Assembly (NCBI RefSeq): GCF_030269925.1
Contig: NC_085128.1
Coordinates: 8,620,501-8,684,500, forward strand
Length of the DNA stretch: 64,000 nucleotides
Direction of reading: 5' to 3'
Source of the DNA: Bombyx mori
Lineage: Eukaryota > Arthropoda > Insecta > Lepidoptera > Bombycidae
Each line of letters opens with the position of its first letter. Position 1 is the first letter of the stretch. The notes below the pieces were generated by a model, which was not told the DNA's origin, did no database searches, and worked only from the letters and a program-made list of their open reading frames with translations. Below are positions 51,881-63,527 of the stretch, one piece after another. The translations under genes were made by a program, and so were the position numbers.

Positions 51881-54841
51881 CTGCACACTACAACAACCTA
51901 CGTTTCAAATTTATTTATTGATAAAACTAGTTAGTTGCGGATGACTATTTCGAATATTTTACGTCAGCATTTACTTTCATAATCAAATCAAGGTGATCTA
52001 AATGAAATCAAATTGTTACACTCTAAATTAGTTGTAGCCTCGTAATAAATGCTTAAGAGTTGTATAGCAAAAACAGGCCAATAAAATTTTAATATTTGAA
52101 CATTTTGAATTTAAGGATCATTGGTTATCCTTTACTTACTTATTAATATCTAATATTCAATCATTTTTATTAACTTAACATAGTTAGTTAACTTTGACAT
52201 AGTTTCACTTGAAATAAACATTTTTTATGCTATTTGATGACTTATGCCTATTTATTTAGAAAAAATACAATTTTTTCATAAGCTATCACCTACGAAAAAC
52301 CTTTAGAAAATACCTTTTTCGTTTAATAAATCAATAAACCTCTGCAGATGTAGAACATTTTGATTTACAATTAATTCAATAGTAATAATTAACTACTACT
52401 TTAATGCGTTTATATTTTAAACCTGTAATAAAGTTTTAATCCATAAAATGTTATCAATGATTCAAATTCGCAGTCAGGTTTATTATGAGACTTAAATCGT
52501 ACTTATTTTTATCGGGAAGCAAAGCGTACTTATTGGAAGGAGGGACAGCAATTATACAATTCAATTGAGACTTCAATTTGATGTTTCAAAGGTTAGCATT
52601 CACGTCTTGACTCTAGGATTCAGCAATCAATTAACACGAGAGAGGAGTAGTGAGCTCTTCGACCCATCTACATTAGTAAAAAGGAATTTTAAATTAAAAA
52701 ATAACTGGACTAAACAAAAGTTAAGGAAAGAGAGCTTTGCTTAGTGCAGACTTAATCTAATTAGAGTACAACGTTACAGAACGTTATCGCGCCACCCGTC
52801 ACGCCTCGCTCCCAAGTTTTTCCAAGCGGAAAATATTCTTGCCGTCTTCTTCGTGCTATGACGAAGTAAAAAGAGGTCATAAAATCTTCGTCTTATATGT
52901 GTTCCCGACGGGGTGAATGCACTTGCAGACTTATTTATTTTATGATTTGTTACTAAGGTAAACTCAGTAAGGTGCCTTATAACAGAAAAAAATGATATAA
53001 GAAGTTAATATTGTAATCTATCAATTGGCCGCTTTATTCTTATATCCTTGTCTTTATCTCATTTTTTTTTTAACTGAGTCAGCTGTTGTCGTTTGTCATT
53101 TTTATTATCAAAGTTCTGCCATACAAAGTAATAAATATGAGAAATACTGCCTATATAAATGTATTTTATCAACTTAAATTATAATATTACAAATACAATA
53201 TTTTCTTGCTAGGATTGCTTTGCCTATAAAAGTCAAGATTTACGTATTATACTCGTAGTGGGGGTAATACCTATTCTAGGTAAACACGTAACCTTACACA
53301 TGTTCACGAAAAACTTCTCCGAATGTTTTTTTACTAAGTTTTTTACTACTATTATACTTATCTGTCACTAAGTAGACATGGGCTTCTATTTAATGGATGG
53401 AAGAACTTCAACTCTGTGTTTCAAAGTAGCCTGATCGATTCTGATATCTATGCACTTAACACGACATAGGTTACGATCTCATCGTTTTCATTGCGATACG
53501 CATACTTACGGCCCGTTGCAATATGCCCCTATAGCAATAACGAGAAAAACTGCGGCAGTTTAACCGGAGTTAAATTTATAATTCGAAATCATTACCCGGG
53601 ATAAGAATGTGCCATTAGAAAAATTAGACATTCCGTTTCTCCTTTGCGGCGTTAAATAATCACAGCAACAACACTTTCGCGTTTATAAAACAGTTATTAA
53701 AATTGTTGTTACTACTTATATCTGTAAATCGTTATTATTCTTCTGCAAGCCGGAAGAGGTGCTTATAGTTCAGTTCATGAGCGACAGTGACCAAACACCT
53801 TGAGGGAGGGGGACCGGCCGACGGAAATGGCAAAAAAGCATTAGATTTTGGTTTCTTGTATGAAACATAAAATTATTCTATTATAATAAAATATTCATTA
53901 TATCAATAATATGATTCTTACTGTTTATGATTAAACGAAAACAATCATAACTTTCTTACTTCTAAATAGATTTAAATTTTGTTTTTGTTTATCAGTTTCA
54001 ATCAAAATTTGTTTATGTCGATCTTATTTGATTTGCTTTTCCTAGAATTCTTTAGACCCGATTTTCGATTTACGTAAGAATAACCTATAGATAAAACTAA
54101 ATTGTAAATCCTGCTAATTTACTAATACAACAGCTTTGTCTCATGAAAAAGAAGACACGCTTTTAAACATCTAGCTATCAATTCTTAGCTTAAGCCAGCA
54201 TTTTGCAATGCTCAATCATGGATATACTTTACTCAAGCCTATAGTAGATATTAATTATGACTTTTGGACTTGAATGCCAATGCGGTTTACTTAATAATTT
54301 TATCAGTTGAATTTGAAAGATGATCTAATATATTTTTTAACAACATTAAACAGCTGCGAACCTTTTTTTTTCGTTATTACAACGGATAATTTTTTGTTAA
54401 TGAGTCTTTGGGTTCCATAATTAAACAATGTAAAAAGGCAAGTTGCTTTTTTATATTTGACGTTCGTAGCACGCCGTATTAGTTGTTATATTAATTGGAA
54501 AGGTAAATTAAATTTCCTTTGTTTAGTTTAAAAGCAATTGAAAAGAGGTATTTTGTTGCCCTGATTAAGCCGGTTCTTATTTAAGGTTTAGAGCAAACCC
54601 AATTTCAACACTTCATTTTCAATATGCTCACGATCCTTATTTATGTATGTGGATTTTCTTGGGCAAGGCTACGGAATATTGCGGGACTTGCTGAATACAC
54701 TTATTTATTCAAAGGTATTAAGTATTGTTTTGGGTTGAAGAGGGTATCGTCCCAATGATTAAAGCTAAGCCCGTTTATTTTCATTACCTACCAAGTTTAA
54801 ATGATTAATGCTAACACTTAAAACTGGCCAAATTCAAAATT
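51881..54841. other. 5' flank, mostly featureless
   Basis: AT-rich. Besides a worn retroelement tail near 53750 and perhaps a Bm1-like tail near 52640-52690 (GTAGTGAGCTCTTCGACCCA), nothing is seen. Confidence 0.5.
53750..53835 (+). repeat. Worn family B tail
   Basis: TTCATGAGCGACAGTGACCA and GGACCGGCCGACGGAAATGG then CAAAAAAG align loosely with the other two copies. Confidence 0.45.
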
Positions 54842-54854
54842 ATCACTATTAGCT

Positions 54855-55233
54855 TCTTTTTTTTTTTTGTCAGGAGGAAATCGCCGGACTTCCGCCCTTC
54901 ACTGGGGATGGAGGGCGGGGCATGTCGGAGTCGAACCGACTAAAACCTCCTGTCTCTCAACAACCAACGTCCAAACCTCGCATGAGACAAAACTCATGAA
55001 AAGGCAAAGGGGGGAAAGTGAAGCGTTTAGTGCGGAGCACATCTCTCCCATCACCCTCCCCCTCGGGACGCCGGACTGGCGGTCGTCGGCGCCACGACCA
55101 CCAGCCCTCTCGGTCGGCAGGCTATCCGAAGCCCGCCTAGATGGCGCCGGTTAGAATGGTCTATCCTACGGAATACCCCGCTGGGTCAGAACCAGCGTGG
55201 GTTGAGGATAGCCGGCCTTCCATCACCCGGATG
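54855..55233 (-). mobile_element. Short 3' end of an R1-like LINE with 13-bp target duplication
   Basis: A T run at about 54857-54869 marks the poly(A) end, followed by 360 bp of GC-rich 3' UTR on the minus strand. ATCACTATTAGCT flanks it at 54842-54854 and 55234-55246. A segment around 55168-55196 (ATACCCCGCTGGGTCAGAAC) is nearly the same as one in the larger LINE at about 58902-58930, so the two families are related. No coding sequence remains. Confidence 0.88.
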
Positions 55234-56334
55234 ATCACTATTAGCTACCCTTATGTTATTTCGACGTAGGTTTAATATCTCGTCGATTAAACTTTAACTT
55301 TTCAAAGACGATTCCAAATCTAAAAATAGAACATCCAATACAATCATCCCTCATATTTCGCAATTTCACGAGCGATCAATCAATTGGCAAACAAAATGTC
55401 ATTAGCCGACCATCCTGATGCCGGACCTCTGATCTCCCTCGTGTCCCTGTTTTATAACGGCCCCAATTTATTGTGTTAACCTACATATGGACTTCGTTAT
55501 TTATTTTTTATTTATATTTGAGTGTCTGTTTTTGTAATATTTTTTTCATTTACTTTTAAACCATCTTTTTTATTTAGCTTCCTCTTGTCTCTTATTTTTC
55601 CGAAAGTTACCAAAAGCAAATGATGCGAAAAGAACGTGGCAGTGATTTATTTGCTTACATCATCTCACAAGAGGCTAACGAGGTCGCTAAAAATGCGTGG
55701 TAAGCAGACAAAGTTAATGAATGAATCATAAATTATCATCGCTTTTCTGCCTGAACAGCACAATCAATTTAATTAAGTTTTACCTTTCTATATATAATTA
55801 GTCGTTGTATAAAAAGTTTTATGCCTTAAAATCCACAGCACTTTCTTCAGCATTATCAAGTGCATTTTTTTATACTTGAGTCGACGTTTATCACAGTAAT
55901 CTCGTTAAATGTTCATTAACTACCTAGAAGTAAGATAAACATTGTCCAAAAACGATTATATTAACTACAATGTTGAGTGCTGGTTGCTATTAAAAAAAGT
56001 CACAAACAAACAGACAACCACGACCAAAAAACCAAGAGCCTAGAGTTTAATTCGCTAGTTTTCCCAGAAATGTGGCACATTTAGATACCGGGAAAAGAGA
56101 ACAGTTTTTTTTTATTCAACTATAATATTGTTTTATCAATTGCCTATTGTAATAAATTGACTGTGAATTTGAATTGAAAATCAACAAAAAGGGATAAAAA
56201 TTATATTATATTGAATTTGATTTGTTGGTCAACTTGTCGAACAAAATCCCATTAGAAGTAAGAGCTTTGTTGCTTGAATGCGTTAAAGATAATTGACCGA
56301 GCAAACGAACCGAGAGTACGTTACAAGAGAATAA

Positions 56335-56535
56335 TAATATGGTTGGGAGGGACGGCGCAGACGCGAAGCTTTCACGGGACCCCGCGCCCAACAGGCGCCC
56401 TCCGCACTCCGTCGCCGCGACTGCACACTACAGATAGAGGAGCAGAGCCAGATGTGGCATCGATACGAGTGACAGAGCAGCACTGGTCCCCGCAATACAT
56501 ACAATGCTGACGTATTCGTAGGCTGACGTGACAGA
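56335..56535. promoter_or_regulatory. GC-rich island with paired CRE-like sites
   Basis: It is GC-rich at 56345-56430, followed by two direct GCTGACGT copies at 56506-56513 and 56522-56529, 16 bp apart. CRE/ATF-type sites next to a GC-rich island suggest a promoter, possibly of another sif isoform or an unannotated transcript. No coding exon recognised. Confidence 0.3.
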
Positions 56536-56929
56536 ACCTAGTATAATACGTGTTTTAAATCTAGTACCACCGATTTAATTCGACATTCAACTACAGATCA
56601 AACAGAGTGCACCAAACCCGACTGTTGTTGCATCACTAGCTTAATACAATATCTTATTTCATAATGTTGTAAGCCTACTAAAGAAAATTTTACGAGCACT
56701 CATTAAATTGAACTTTGTTTTGTGTTTTATATTTTATGTTTTCCTAAGATTATCAAGCAAATTAGTAACACGTAACTACGCCAAGCCAAATCTTATAATC
56801 TTTCTCTTCAATAAAGAGATTATTAATATCTTTATTTTATTTTTATCATTATTAATATCATAATCTTACATCGAAAAAATTACTGCGAATATTTTATATT
56901 CATGAGGGACACGGGTTCCTTATATCAAC

Positions 56930-57000
56930 CACGTATTGATGATCAACAGCCTATTTTAGTCCACTGTTAGACATAGGCCGAAGTTTATGATCACACAGTT
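56930..57000 (-). repeat. Worn RTE-type LINE tail
   Basis: GATCAACAGCCTATTTTAGT then CCACTGTTAGACATAGGCC matches the CCACTGCTGGACATAGGCC block of the copy at 13060. Confidence 0.55.
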
Positions 57001-57947
57001 ACGTTTTACTACGCTACGAGGACAAGAGCTGGAAATGTATTAATAAAACTACATTTCTCTTCAGCCAAGTGCAATTAATATAAGGAAATCTTGTATTTCA
57101 AGTACGTTTATGGGCATTTATAAAAATCGGTACTTTATTCTTCTAGTTTTTTTCTCGTTGTATTATCCGGAATCGAAAACATGGTTCAATTTATTTTATT
57201 TACTACTTCGGACATTCTAAAGATTACATTTCCTTATTAAGGATGACATGTTTAAAATTGGAAAAATAATGTAACTGTTTTGCAAATTTTTTTTCTTCAC
57301 ATAATCGTTCACTATTTTCCATTCGATCTAATCTTGACGTAGTATTTTTTAAGTATTTTTTTCGATTTTCGCGAGTCGTAAACAATGTCGATTATATGTA
57401 TTATTCGATTATATTACCATGACGGTGACCATGAAAACTATTAAGTATTCGAAACGTTGGAAATAATAATAATATAATGATAATAAACTCGAAAATACAC
57501 CGTAAAAGTTGTTTTTAAGGAGATTTTTTTTGCACGAAACCTTCTGCGAAAATTAAATGTGTAAATGAGTCGTAAAAGTGTTTAAAATGTTTCCTATACC
57601 CCACAACTATTACTTTGAAACAGAATTTAGTAAAAAGTTGTAGGTAAGCCCAAAATTAATCAGCAAGACGACATAGGTTGTTACAGTATATTCAACGTTG
57701 CACGAAAGCAATCCCGTGTTTTAAGAGTAATCTTGACATTCTACAGAAGCAGTTGTTACTTCAATTTTAAAGTTGATCTTATGAATTTAGGTGTACAGTA
57801 GCGTTAGCGTTTTTTTCAAGTTATCGTCGAACATTGACAATTTTAAGGATATAAATAAATAAATTGTGAATGTGATTACTCCCTCCCGCGTCAAGCGAAG
57901 TAACTTCACCCTCCTCACTTCTGATCCACTCTTCGGCCAAATAATAT

Positions 57948-58324
57948 TGTTACGCCGGTAAAAGTAACGCCATCTATCGCGAATAGTCGAACGAATATCG
58001 AAGGATCTCGTAGCATCTAGAACGCTAGAAAAGTACAACGCCATCTGTTGTCAGATAGCGGAAACACATAACACTAGACTTTTGTGGAATATTCTAGATG
58101 ATTCTAGGAATTTCGTCTCGACTATAACAGTGTTGCAGAGGATGGTACGCAGTCAGTTAGTAATCGGAACTACTCGAAGCGAAACAGCGAACGGAGCACC
58201 TGAAGTGAAGCGGAATAAGCGAATTGAGAATTTTAAAGTGTTCTGTGTGTGTTCTAAGTGTTGAATATAGTTTTAAGTTATACTTCGGTGGAATTTTATT
58301 TATCCCGAACCCCAGCGCGTAACA
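57948..58324 (+). mobile_element. Solo LTR of a retrotransposon
   Basis: The 377-bp unit begins TGTTACGC and ends GCGTAACA, inverted termini of LTR type (TG...CA). It contains direct AACGCCATCT motifs and a T/A-rich region near the end (GAATATAGTTTTAAG). No primer-binding site or internal gag-pol follows, so it is a solo LTR. No clean target duplication is visible. Resembles LTRs of moth Ty3/gypsy elements from memory. Confidence 0.7.
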
Positions 58325-58486
58325 ATGTCTTAGGTCAGGATAGACAACTATCTAGAAGTCATCCTGGATATTTCAATGACTTTCCGCCTTGACACGTATG
58401 GTCTGTCCGCCACCGCGCAGCGTCTATCCTCAGCCAAGTTACCCTATGATCTGGACTACGGATTTTACGACAATCGAGTTCTCGAA

Positions 58487-58489
<3 letters not shown>

Positions 58490-58550
<61 letters not shown>

Positions 58551-60411
58551 CGGGCCGGGGGCCGAACCTCCTACGAGGTCCCCGCGCCTAGGGGGCGCGC
58601 GGGGTATGTGAGACTCAACGATCTGCAGGTGTTGAGAGCAGATCGCGGGCCCAAGGATTTTAGGGCCCACCCACTAAACGACTCCCCTGCACTCTTACAC
58701 CCGACGTCCGATCTCCGTCCGGGGTCAGAACCCGTTCAGAGTAGGGGGGTTCCCGCGGTCAACACTACAACCAGACACGCGGCGCCACCCCGAGGACGCC
58801 CGACCGACGGGTCGTCGAGGCGATAGTCGACGACCAACGACGTCGGTCTCCGCGGTACGGCGGCCCTACCAGGCCGCCCGGGCGGTGCCGCTGGTGTTCC
58901 AGGATACCCCGCTGGGCCAGAACCAGCCTGCCGGGTCGGAACGCGATACACCGCCGACCGGGTTGCTCTTCAACAGTATGTTCGGCGACGACAGCGACGA
59001 CGAAAATGCGGACCGCATCGCAGTCCGCAGCCGCCGACGCGCCGTCCCGTCCTCCTGGTGCCAGCGCGCTAGAGTGACGGTAGCGTGCGGCGCAGCCTCA
59101 ACCCCCTTAGGTCGCCCCGTGACCATCACCGGGAGGAGACTGCCTCCTCATAGGGGCTGGAGCTGGACAAACGCCCTCCTCCGAACCCCGGCTCGACGGC
59201 GGCGGCACGGCGCCGAGAGGGAAGAAGAGCTCTCCCTCTCCCGTTCCGCCGCCTCCTTCTGCGAGATGGTGGACTCGCAGAAGTCGAGCATCGCCTGCCA
59301 GGACTCGTCGCTGCCGAGCATCGTAGCCACGACGGTCGGAAGCGACAAGTCCGGTCCTATTTTTGCAACGAGGACGCGGCGCTGCTCCGCGAAAGCGGTG
59401 CAGTACGCGAGCGTGTGCTCCGCCGTGTCCTCGTTGCAGCCACTGCAGTGGTGGCACTTCGGCGTCGGCTCCCTCCGGGCGACGAGGTGCAGGTAGCGAC
59501 CGAAACAGCCGTGTCCCGTGAGCACCTGCGTCGCTCGGAAGGTGAGACGTCCTCGGTCGCGATTCACCCAGTCCGAGAGGACCGGGCGGATCGCCTCGAC
59601 AGTCCGTCGCCCGTAGGCGGGGTCCGCCAGGCGGCGAGACCACGCCTCGAGCACGGCACGCCGAGATTGAAGTTTCCGCGCTCGAACTTCCGCCGCGCCG
59701 GGACGCGGCTCCCCCCTGGAGCGGAGATCGCATCGCCACGCGTAATCCGCAGCGAGCGCCTCCGCTTCTAGGTCCCAGGGAGGCGTCCCAGCTAGCACGC
59801 ACGCCGCCTCAAACGAGACGGTGCGGTATCCACGAACCGCCCTGACCGCAATCGCGCGCTGCGGACGTCGCAACGCCGCAACGTTGTCACGGGTCAGGGC
59901 GTGGCACCACACGGGAGCCCCGTACAGTGCCATCGACCGCACCACCCCCGTGTAGAGGCGGCGCACTACCACGTCAGGCCCCCCGACGTTCGGCAACAGC
60001 CGACTCAGCGAGCCGGCAGCCGCCATCAGTCGGGGACCTAATCTTTCAAAGTGAGCGCGGAAGCTCCAACGACCGTCCAGTACGAGACCGAGGTACCGCA
60101 ACCCGGTTGCCTCGATCTCGACGCGAACGCCTCCGATCACGAGGTGGGCCCCCTGAGGCGGCGCTCTCCGGGCCCCGTGAAACAACAGGGCCTGGGATTT
60201 ATCAAGCGCCACCTCCAGACCCAACCGTCGGATCCTGCCGATGACGAAGGCCACCCCCGCGCAGGAAAGACGAGCAGACTCGCGCAAATCCTTCCCCCGG
60301 GCCACGACCAAAGTGTCGTCCGCGTAGCAAACTATGCTTAGACCCGGGAGAGGAGCGCTAAGGGCGCTCCGCAGGACCCAATCATAGCCGATGTTCCACA
60401 AGAGAGGGCAT
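58490..60411 (-). mobile_element. 5'-truncated R1-clade non-LTR retrotransposon with 13-bp target duplication
   Basis: The element runs on the minus strand. At its left edge is a 62-base T run (58489-58550) that is its poly(A) tail, then about 600 bp of GC-rich 3' UTR, then the end of the reverse transcriptase ORF. AGTTCTCGAACCT flanks it at 58477-58489 and 60412-60424, an exact target-site duplication. The 5' truncation falls inside the RT domain just before PLLWNIGYD. An intact frame, long A tail and perfect duplication mark a recent insertion. Confidence 0.93.
59148..60401 (-). CDS. Reverse transcriptase C-terminal part of R1-clade LINE (5'-truncated)
   Basis: About 420 codons are open. 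The RT catalytic box is CYADDTLVVA, followed by the thumb region, a long Arg/Ala-rich segment and a zinc knuckle CHHCSGCNEDTAEHTLAYC (CX2CX9HX4C) typical of R1-clade ORF2 ends. It lacks endonuclease and the first RT motifs, so it cannot move itself. The frame begins about 10 bases further upstream (CPLL before WNIGYD), at the truncation point. Family within the clade (TRAS-like, SART-like or other) not decided. Confidence 0.9.
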   Translation of the reverse strand: MWNIGYDWVLRSALSAPLPGLSIVCYADDTLVVARGKDLRESARLSCAGVAFVIGRIRRLGLEVALDKSQALLFHGARRAPPQGAHLVIGGVRVEIEATGLRYLGLVLDGRWSFRAHFERLGPRLMAAAGSLSRLLPNVGGPDVVVRRLYTGVVRSMALYGAPVWCHALTRDNVAALRRPQRAIAVRAVRGYRTVSFEAACVLAGTPPWDLEAEALAADYAWRCDLRSRGEPRPGAAEVRARKLQSRRAVLEAWSRRLADPAYGRRTVEAIRPVLSDWVNRDRGRLTFRATQVLTGHGCFGRYLHLVARREPTPKCHHCSGCNEDTAEHTLAYCTAFAEQRRVLVAKIGPDLSLPTVVATMLGSDESWQAMLDFCESTISQKEAAERERESSSSLSAPCRRRRAGVRRRAFVQLQPL

Positions 60412-60616
60412 AGTTCTCGAACCTAGGTTAACACTATTGTATAAAAACAGCGTCGGGGCTGAGCGCACTTTCATTCGGCAGCGCAACACGAAAGTCCATT
60501 ATTTATAGTTCGGCCACCAACTACACCTCCGACTCGGCTTATGCAACAGCCAATCACCATCGATTTCGTCGCAGATCCTTCTGACCCACCCTCAGTGATT
60601 TTGGACGCTACTAGTA

Positions 60617-61038
60617 GCTTAGATGTGTGGACGAGCTCACAGCCCACAGTGTACTAGTTACTAGAGCCCATAGACGTTTACAACGTAAATGCCGCCACCC
60701 GCCTTGAGATATGAGTTCTAAGGTCTCAGTTTATACAGGCAATGAGTGCCCTACCCGTCAAACTGAAACGCATTACCGCTTCACGGCAGAAATAGGTGAG
60801 GTGGTAATACCTACCCGTGCGGACTCACAAGAAGTCCTATCACCAGTAATTACGCAAATCATAATTTGCGGGTTTTATTTTTATTACACGATGTTATTCC
60901 TTCACCGTGAAAGTCAATCGTGAACATTTGTTCAGTACGGATTTCATTACAAAAATTGGGGTACTGCGGGATTTCAGCACCAGTGCATCACTAGATACGA
61001 ATGCACTAGACGTCTTATCCTTTAAGCCACGACGACTT
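60617..61038 (-). repeat. Bm1-type SINE, full length, inverted
   Basis: Reverse copy from GCTTAGATGTGTGGACGAGC to TTTAAGCCACGACGACTTT. It has an 8-base loss in the tail (CAGCCCACAGTGTACTAG) and other changes. Confidence 0.92.
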
Positions 61039-62885
61039 TACGCATACGCAAATTTAATTGTTAAGTCTCCTCTGGGGGCATTCAAACGGTAATTAAAAAA
61101 CCTCTCACTCCTTGCCAAGCCCTTGAGTTCACTCATCCGTCCGAGCAAAACGGTGAGGTATTTGGACCATCTGCGACCTAACCAATCCAAAAAAAAAGAG
61201 AAAAAAGCAACTCTTCAAACGTTGTGGTTGCTATAGATTTCGATAACAACTTTAGGGGTCGTGAGCTCGGCTGCTCACTATAGCACATAAAAACACAATT
61301 TTTATTACTTTGTTATTGATGTTTAACGACTCTTTTGATATGTTGCTTTATAAAACAGATTATAGAATACCCGTTAATAGAAAGAAATCAGATCATGCAA
61401 AAAGTATATGTAGGTATACTCCATAATTTCAGTATAAGTTAAACTTGAACCTTCCTACACATACCTAGCATACCTATTACGCAAACTTACTTAATACGTG
61501 AAATCAAATATCAAATCGATGCCTCCAATGAACAGTACTCTAACTCAAAATTTTGAAATTTTCGTTTTTCATACAAATCGCTTCACTATTTTAAAAGTAT
61601 TACAAATTAATTATTGATGGGGTTCGAAGCAAGAGTAAATCAGTTAGTTACACAAGAAAAAACCATAAATATATCTGCAATAACAATGATTTTATCAACT
61701 TTTTTCATTTAAACGCTCCTCCTGTAAACCTACGAATTTGGAGTTAGCGTAGTGTTCATTGGAGGCAACGAAATATTTTAAAAAATGCAACATAAATTTA
61801 TAGCAATATCTGACGTAATGCGAATACATATAATAGTACCTGTACTTAATTAAAAATGGTAAACCCAGATGCTAGAATATCATCAAAGTTTGCTCGTTCC
61901 CTTGTGTATTTATTTCCGTTGAGCAAAGTTTTGATAGCATACGAGAACGGTTCTCCTCAAAGGGTGCTTGTTCACCGCGCTTGCGGTTAATGTGTTAATT
62001 TTCGAGTAATTATATAATCGCTTAACTTTTAGACAATACGTGTGGGTTGTTTCACGTTTTACAATATCGTCAGGGTTGGTTGTATTTCTTAGCCTACTAA
62101 TGAAACCAATTACATTCATACGAGGAAAATAGAAAGCTGTTAATTTTGATAGTACCTTAAAATTACAAATATTAAGAAAATTACGTACGTGCTTTTCCTT
62201 AAAGAAGCAGAAATTAGTATAGCAGATTTATGAAAATGTATTTCTTACCTGTAACAAAAAATAGATTATTTTAATATTAATGAAATAACATAACATTTTT
62301 TAAATACACAAATTTACTAAAAAAAATTAATTAGCCGCGGAAGTAAATATAATAACGATAAATATTTACAAAATTACTCCAGTGAAAGATAGAGAGGGCT
62401 AGGCTACGATAAAATATATTATCTTAAACAATATTTATATTCCCATAAAACTAGAACTAGTCGTCAAATAGAACAAATGTGAAGTAAGGTATTTCGCTTT
62501 AAGACAATACTAAAAGCCTATTATTTTTAATATGTGTTGGCGCTATGTTTGCTTCGAGGAAATAAGTTGTTAGTTTATAGCCGTCTCTAAAAGCTTTCTC
62601 TGAAAGCGGCGTTTACATTAGCTACGATATATAACCTGTCTTCCACGTATAACATGTTTTCTACGGAAAATATATCATTCTAGCCGTTTCCCCAACAATT
62701 TATATAACGATGAATGAAAACTTTCATCTATCTTGAATGTTCGAGAATATCACAATTGCTTTAAAATTTAATCTGTAAGTAGTGTATAATGAGTTAGTAA
62801 TATACATCATATTTTTCAGAAACGTTATATTATAAGGAATTTACTCGTTTTTCATTATGAAAGCTGAACTGATCTAAGTATTACT
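61039..62885. other. Flank, nothing recognised
   Basis: AT-rich with no gene-like frame; short minus-strand frame near 61910-62119 shows no motif. Confidence 0.5.
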
Positions 62886-63080
62886 CTTGGTAGGAGATGT
62901 GTGAGTCTGTGAAGTATTAATGTGTTTCGAATTGACGGATGGGTCAATCGTTCCCTGTGTAAGCTGAAACCTCAAACACATGGCTCAAAGTGGATGATAG
63001 CATTTATTTTGTTGATGTCTATGGGCTTTTTTAACCACTTAACACCAGATAGGTCGTCTACTCATCTAAGCAATAAAAGT
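62886..63080 (+). repeat. Old Bm1-type SINE 3' part
   Basis: Diverged blocks GTGAAGTATTAATGTGTTTC, GTTGATGTCTATGGGC and TAACCACTTAACACCAGAT end in AATAAAAG. A fresh copy begins five bases later. Confidence 0.8.
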
Positions 63081-63084
63081 TTTT

Positions 63085-63527
63085 GAAGTCGTCGTGGCCT
63101 AACGGATAAGACGTCCGGTGCATTCGTGTTGAGCCATGTACCGGTGTTCGAATCCCGCAGGCGGGTACCAAACTTTTCTAATGAATACGTACTCAACAAA
63201 TGTTCACGATTGATTTCCACGGTGAAGGAATAACATCGTGTAATAAAAATGAAACCCGCAAAATTATAATTTGCGTAATTACTGATGGTAGGACCTCTCG
63301 TGAGTCCGCGCGGGTGGGTACCACCACCCTGCCTATTTCTGCCGTGAAGCAGTAATGCGTTTCGGTTTGAAGGGTGGGGCAGGCGTTGTAACTATACTTG
63401 AGACCTTAGAACTTATATCTCAAAGGTCGGTGGCGCATTTACGTTGTAGATGTCTATGGGCTCCAGTAACCACTTAACACCAGGTGGGTTGTGAGCTCGT
63501 CCACCCAACAAAGCAATAAATAAAAAA
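63085..63527 (+). repeat. Bm1-type SINE, full length
   Basis: The best-preserved copy here: head GAAGTCGTCGTGGCCTAACG, B box GTGTTCGAATCCC, GTGAAGGAATAACATCGTG, GTGAAGCAGTAATGCGTTTC, tail and A-rich end. Confidence 0.95.

Noticed and set aside
58359..58826. Frames with long Phe or Lys runs
   Set aside because: They are translations of the 62-base poly(A)/poly(T) tail of the LINE.
59107..60341. Other frames in the GC-rich LINE
   Set aside because: Shadows of the reverse transcriptase frame; no motifs.
60412..60430. Target AACCTAGGTTA resembling the insect telomere repeat
   Set aside because: Only a partial match; no TTAGG array is present, so telomere-specific insertion is not supported.
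63085..63170. tRNA-like heads with A and B boxes
   Set aside because: These are pol III promoters of the SINE copies; they do not fold into complete tRNAs and repeat across the window.
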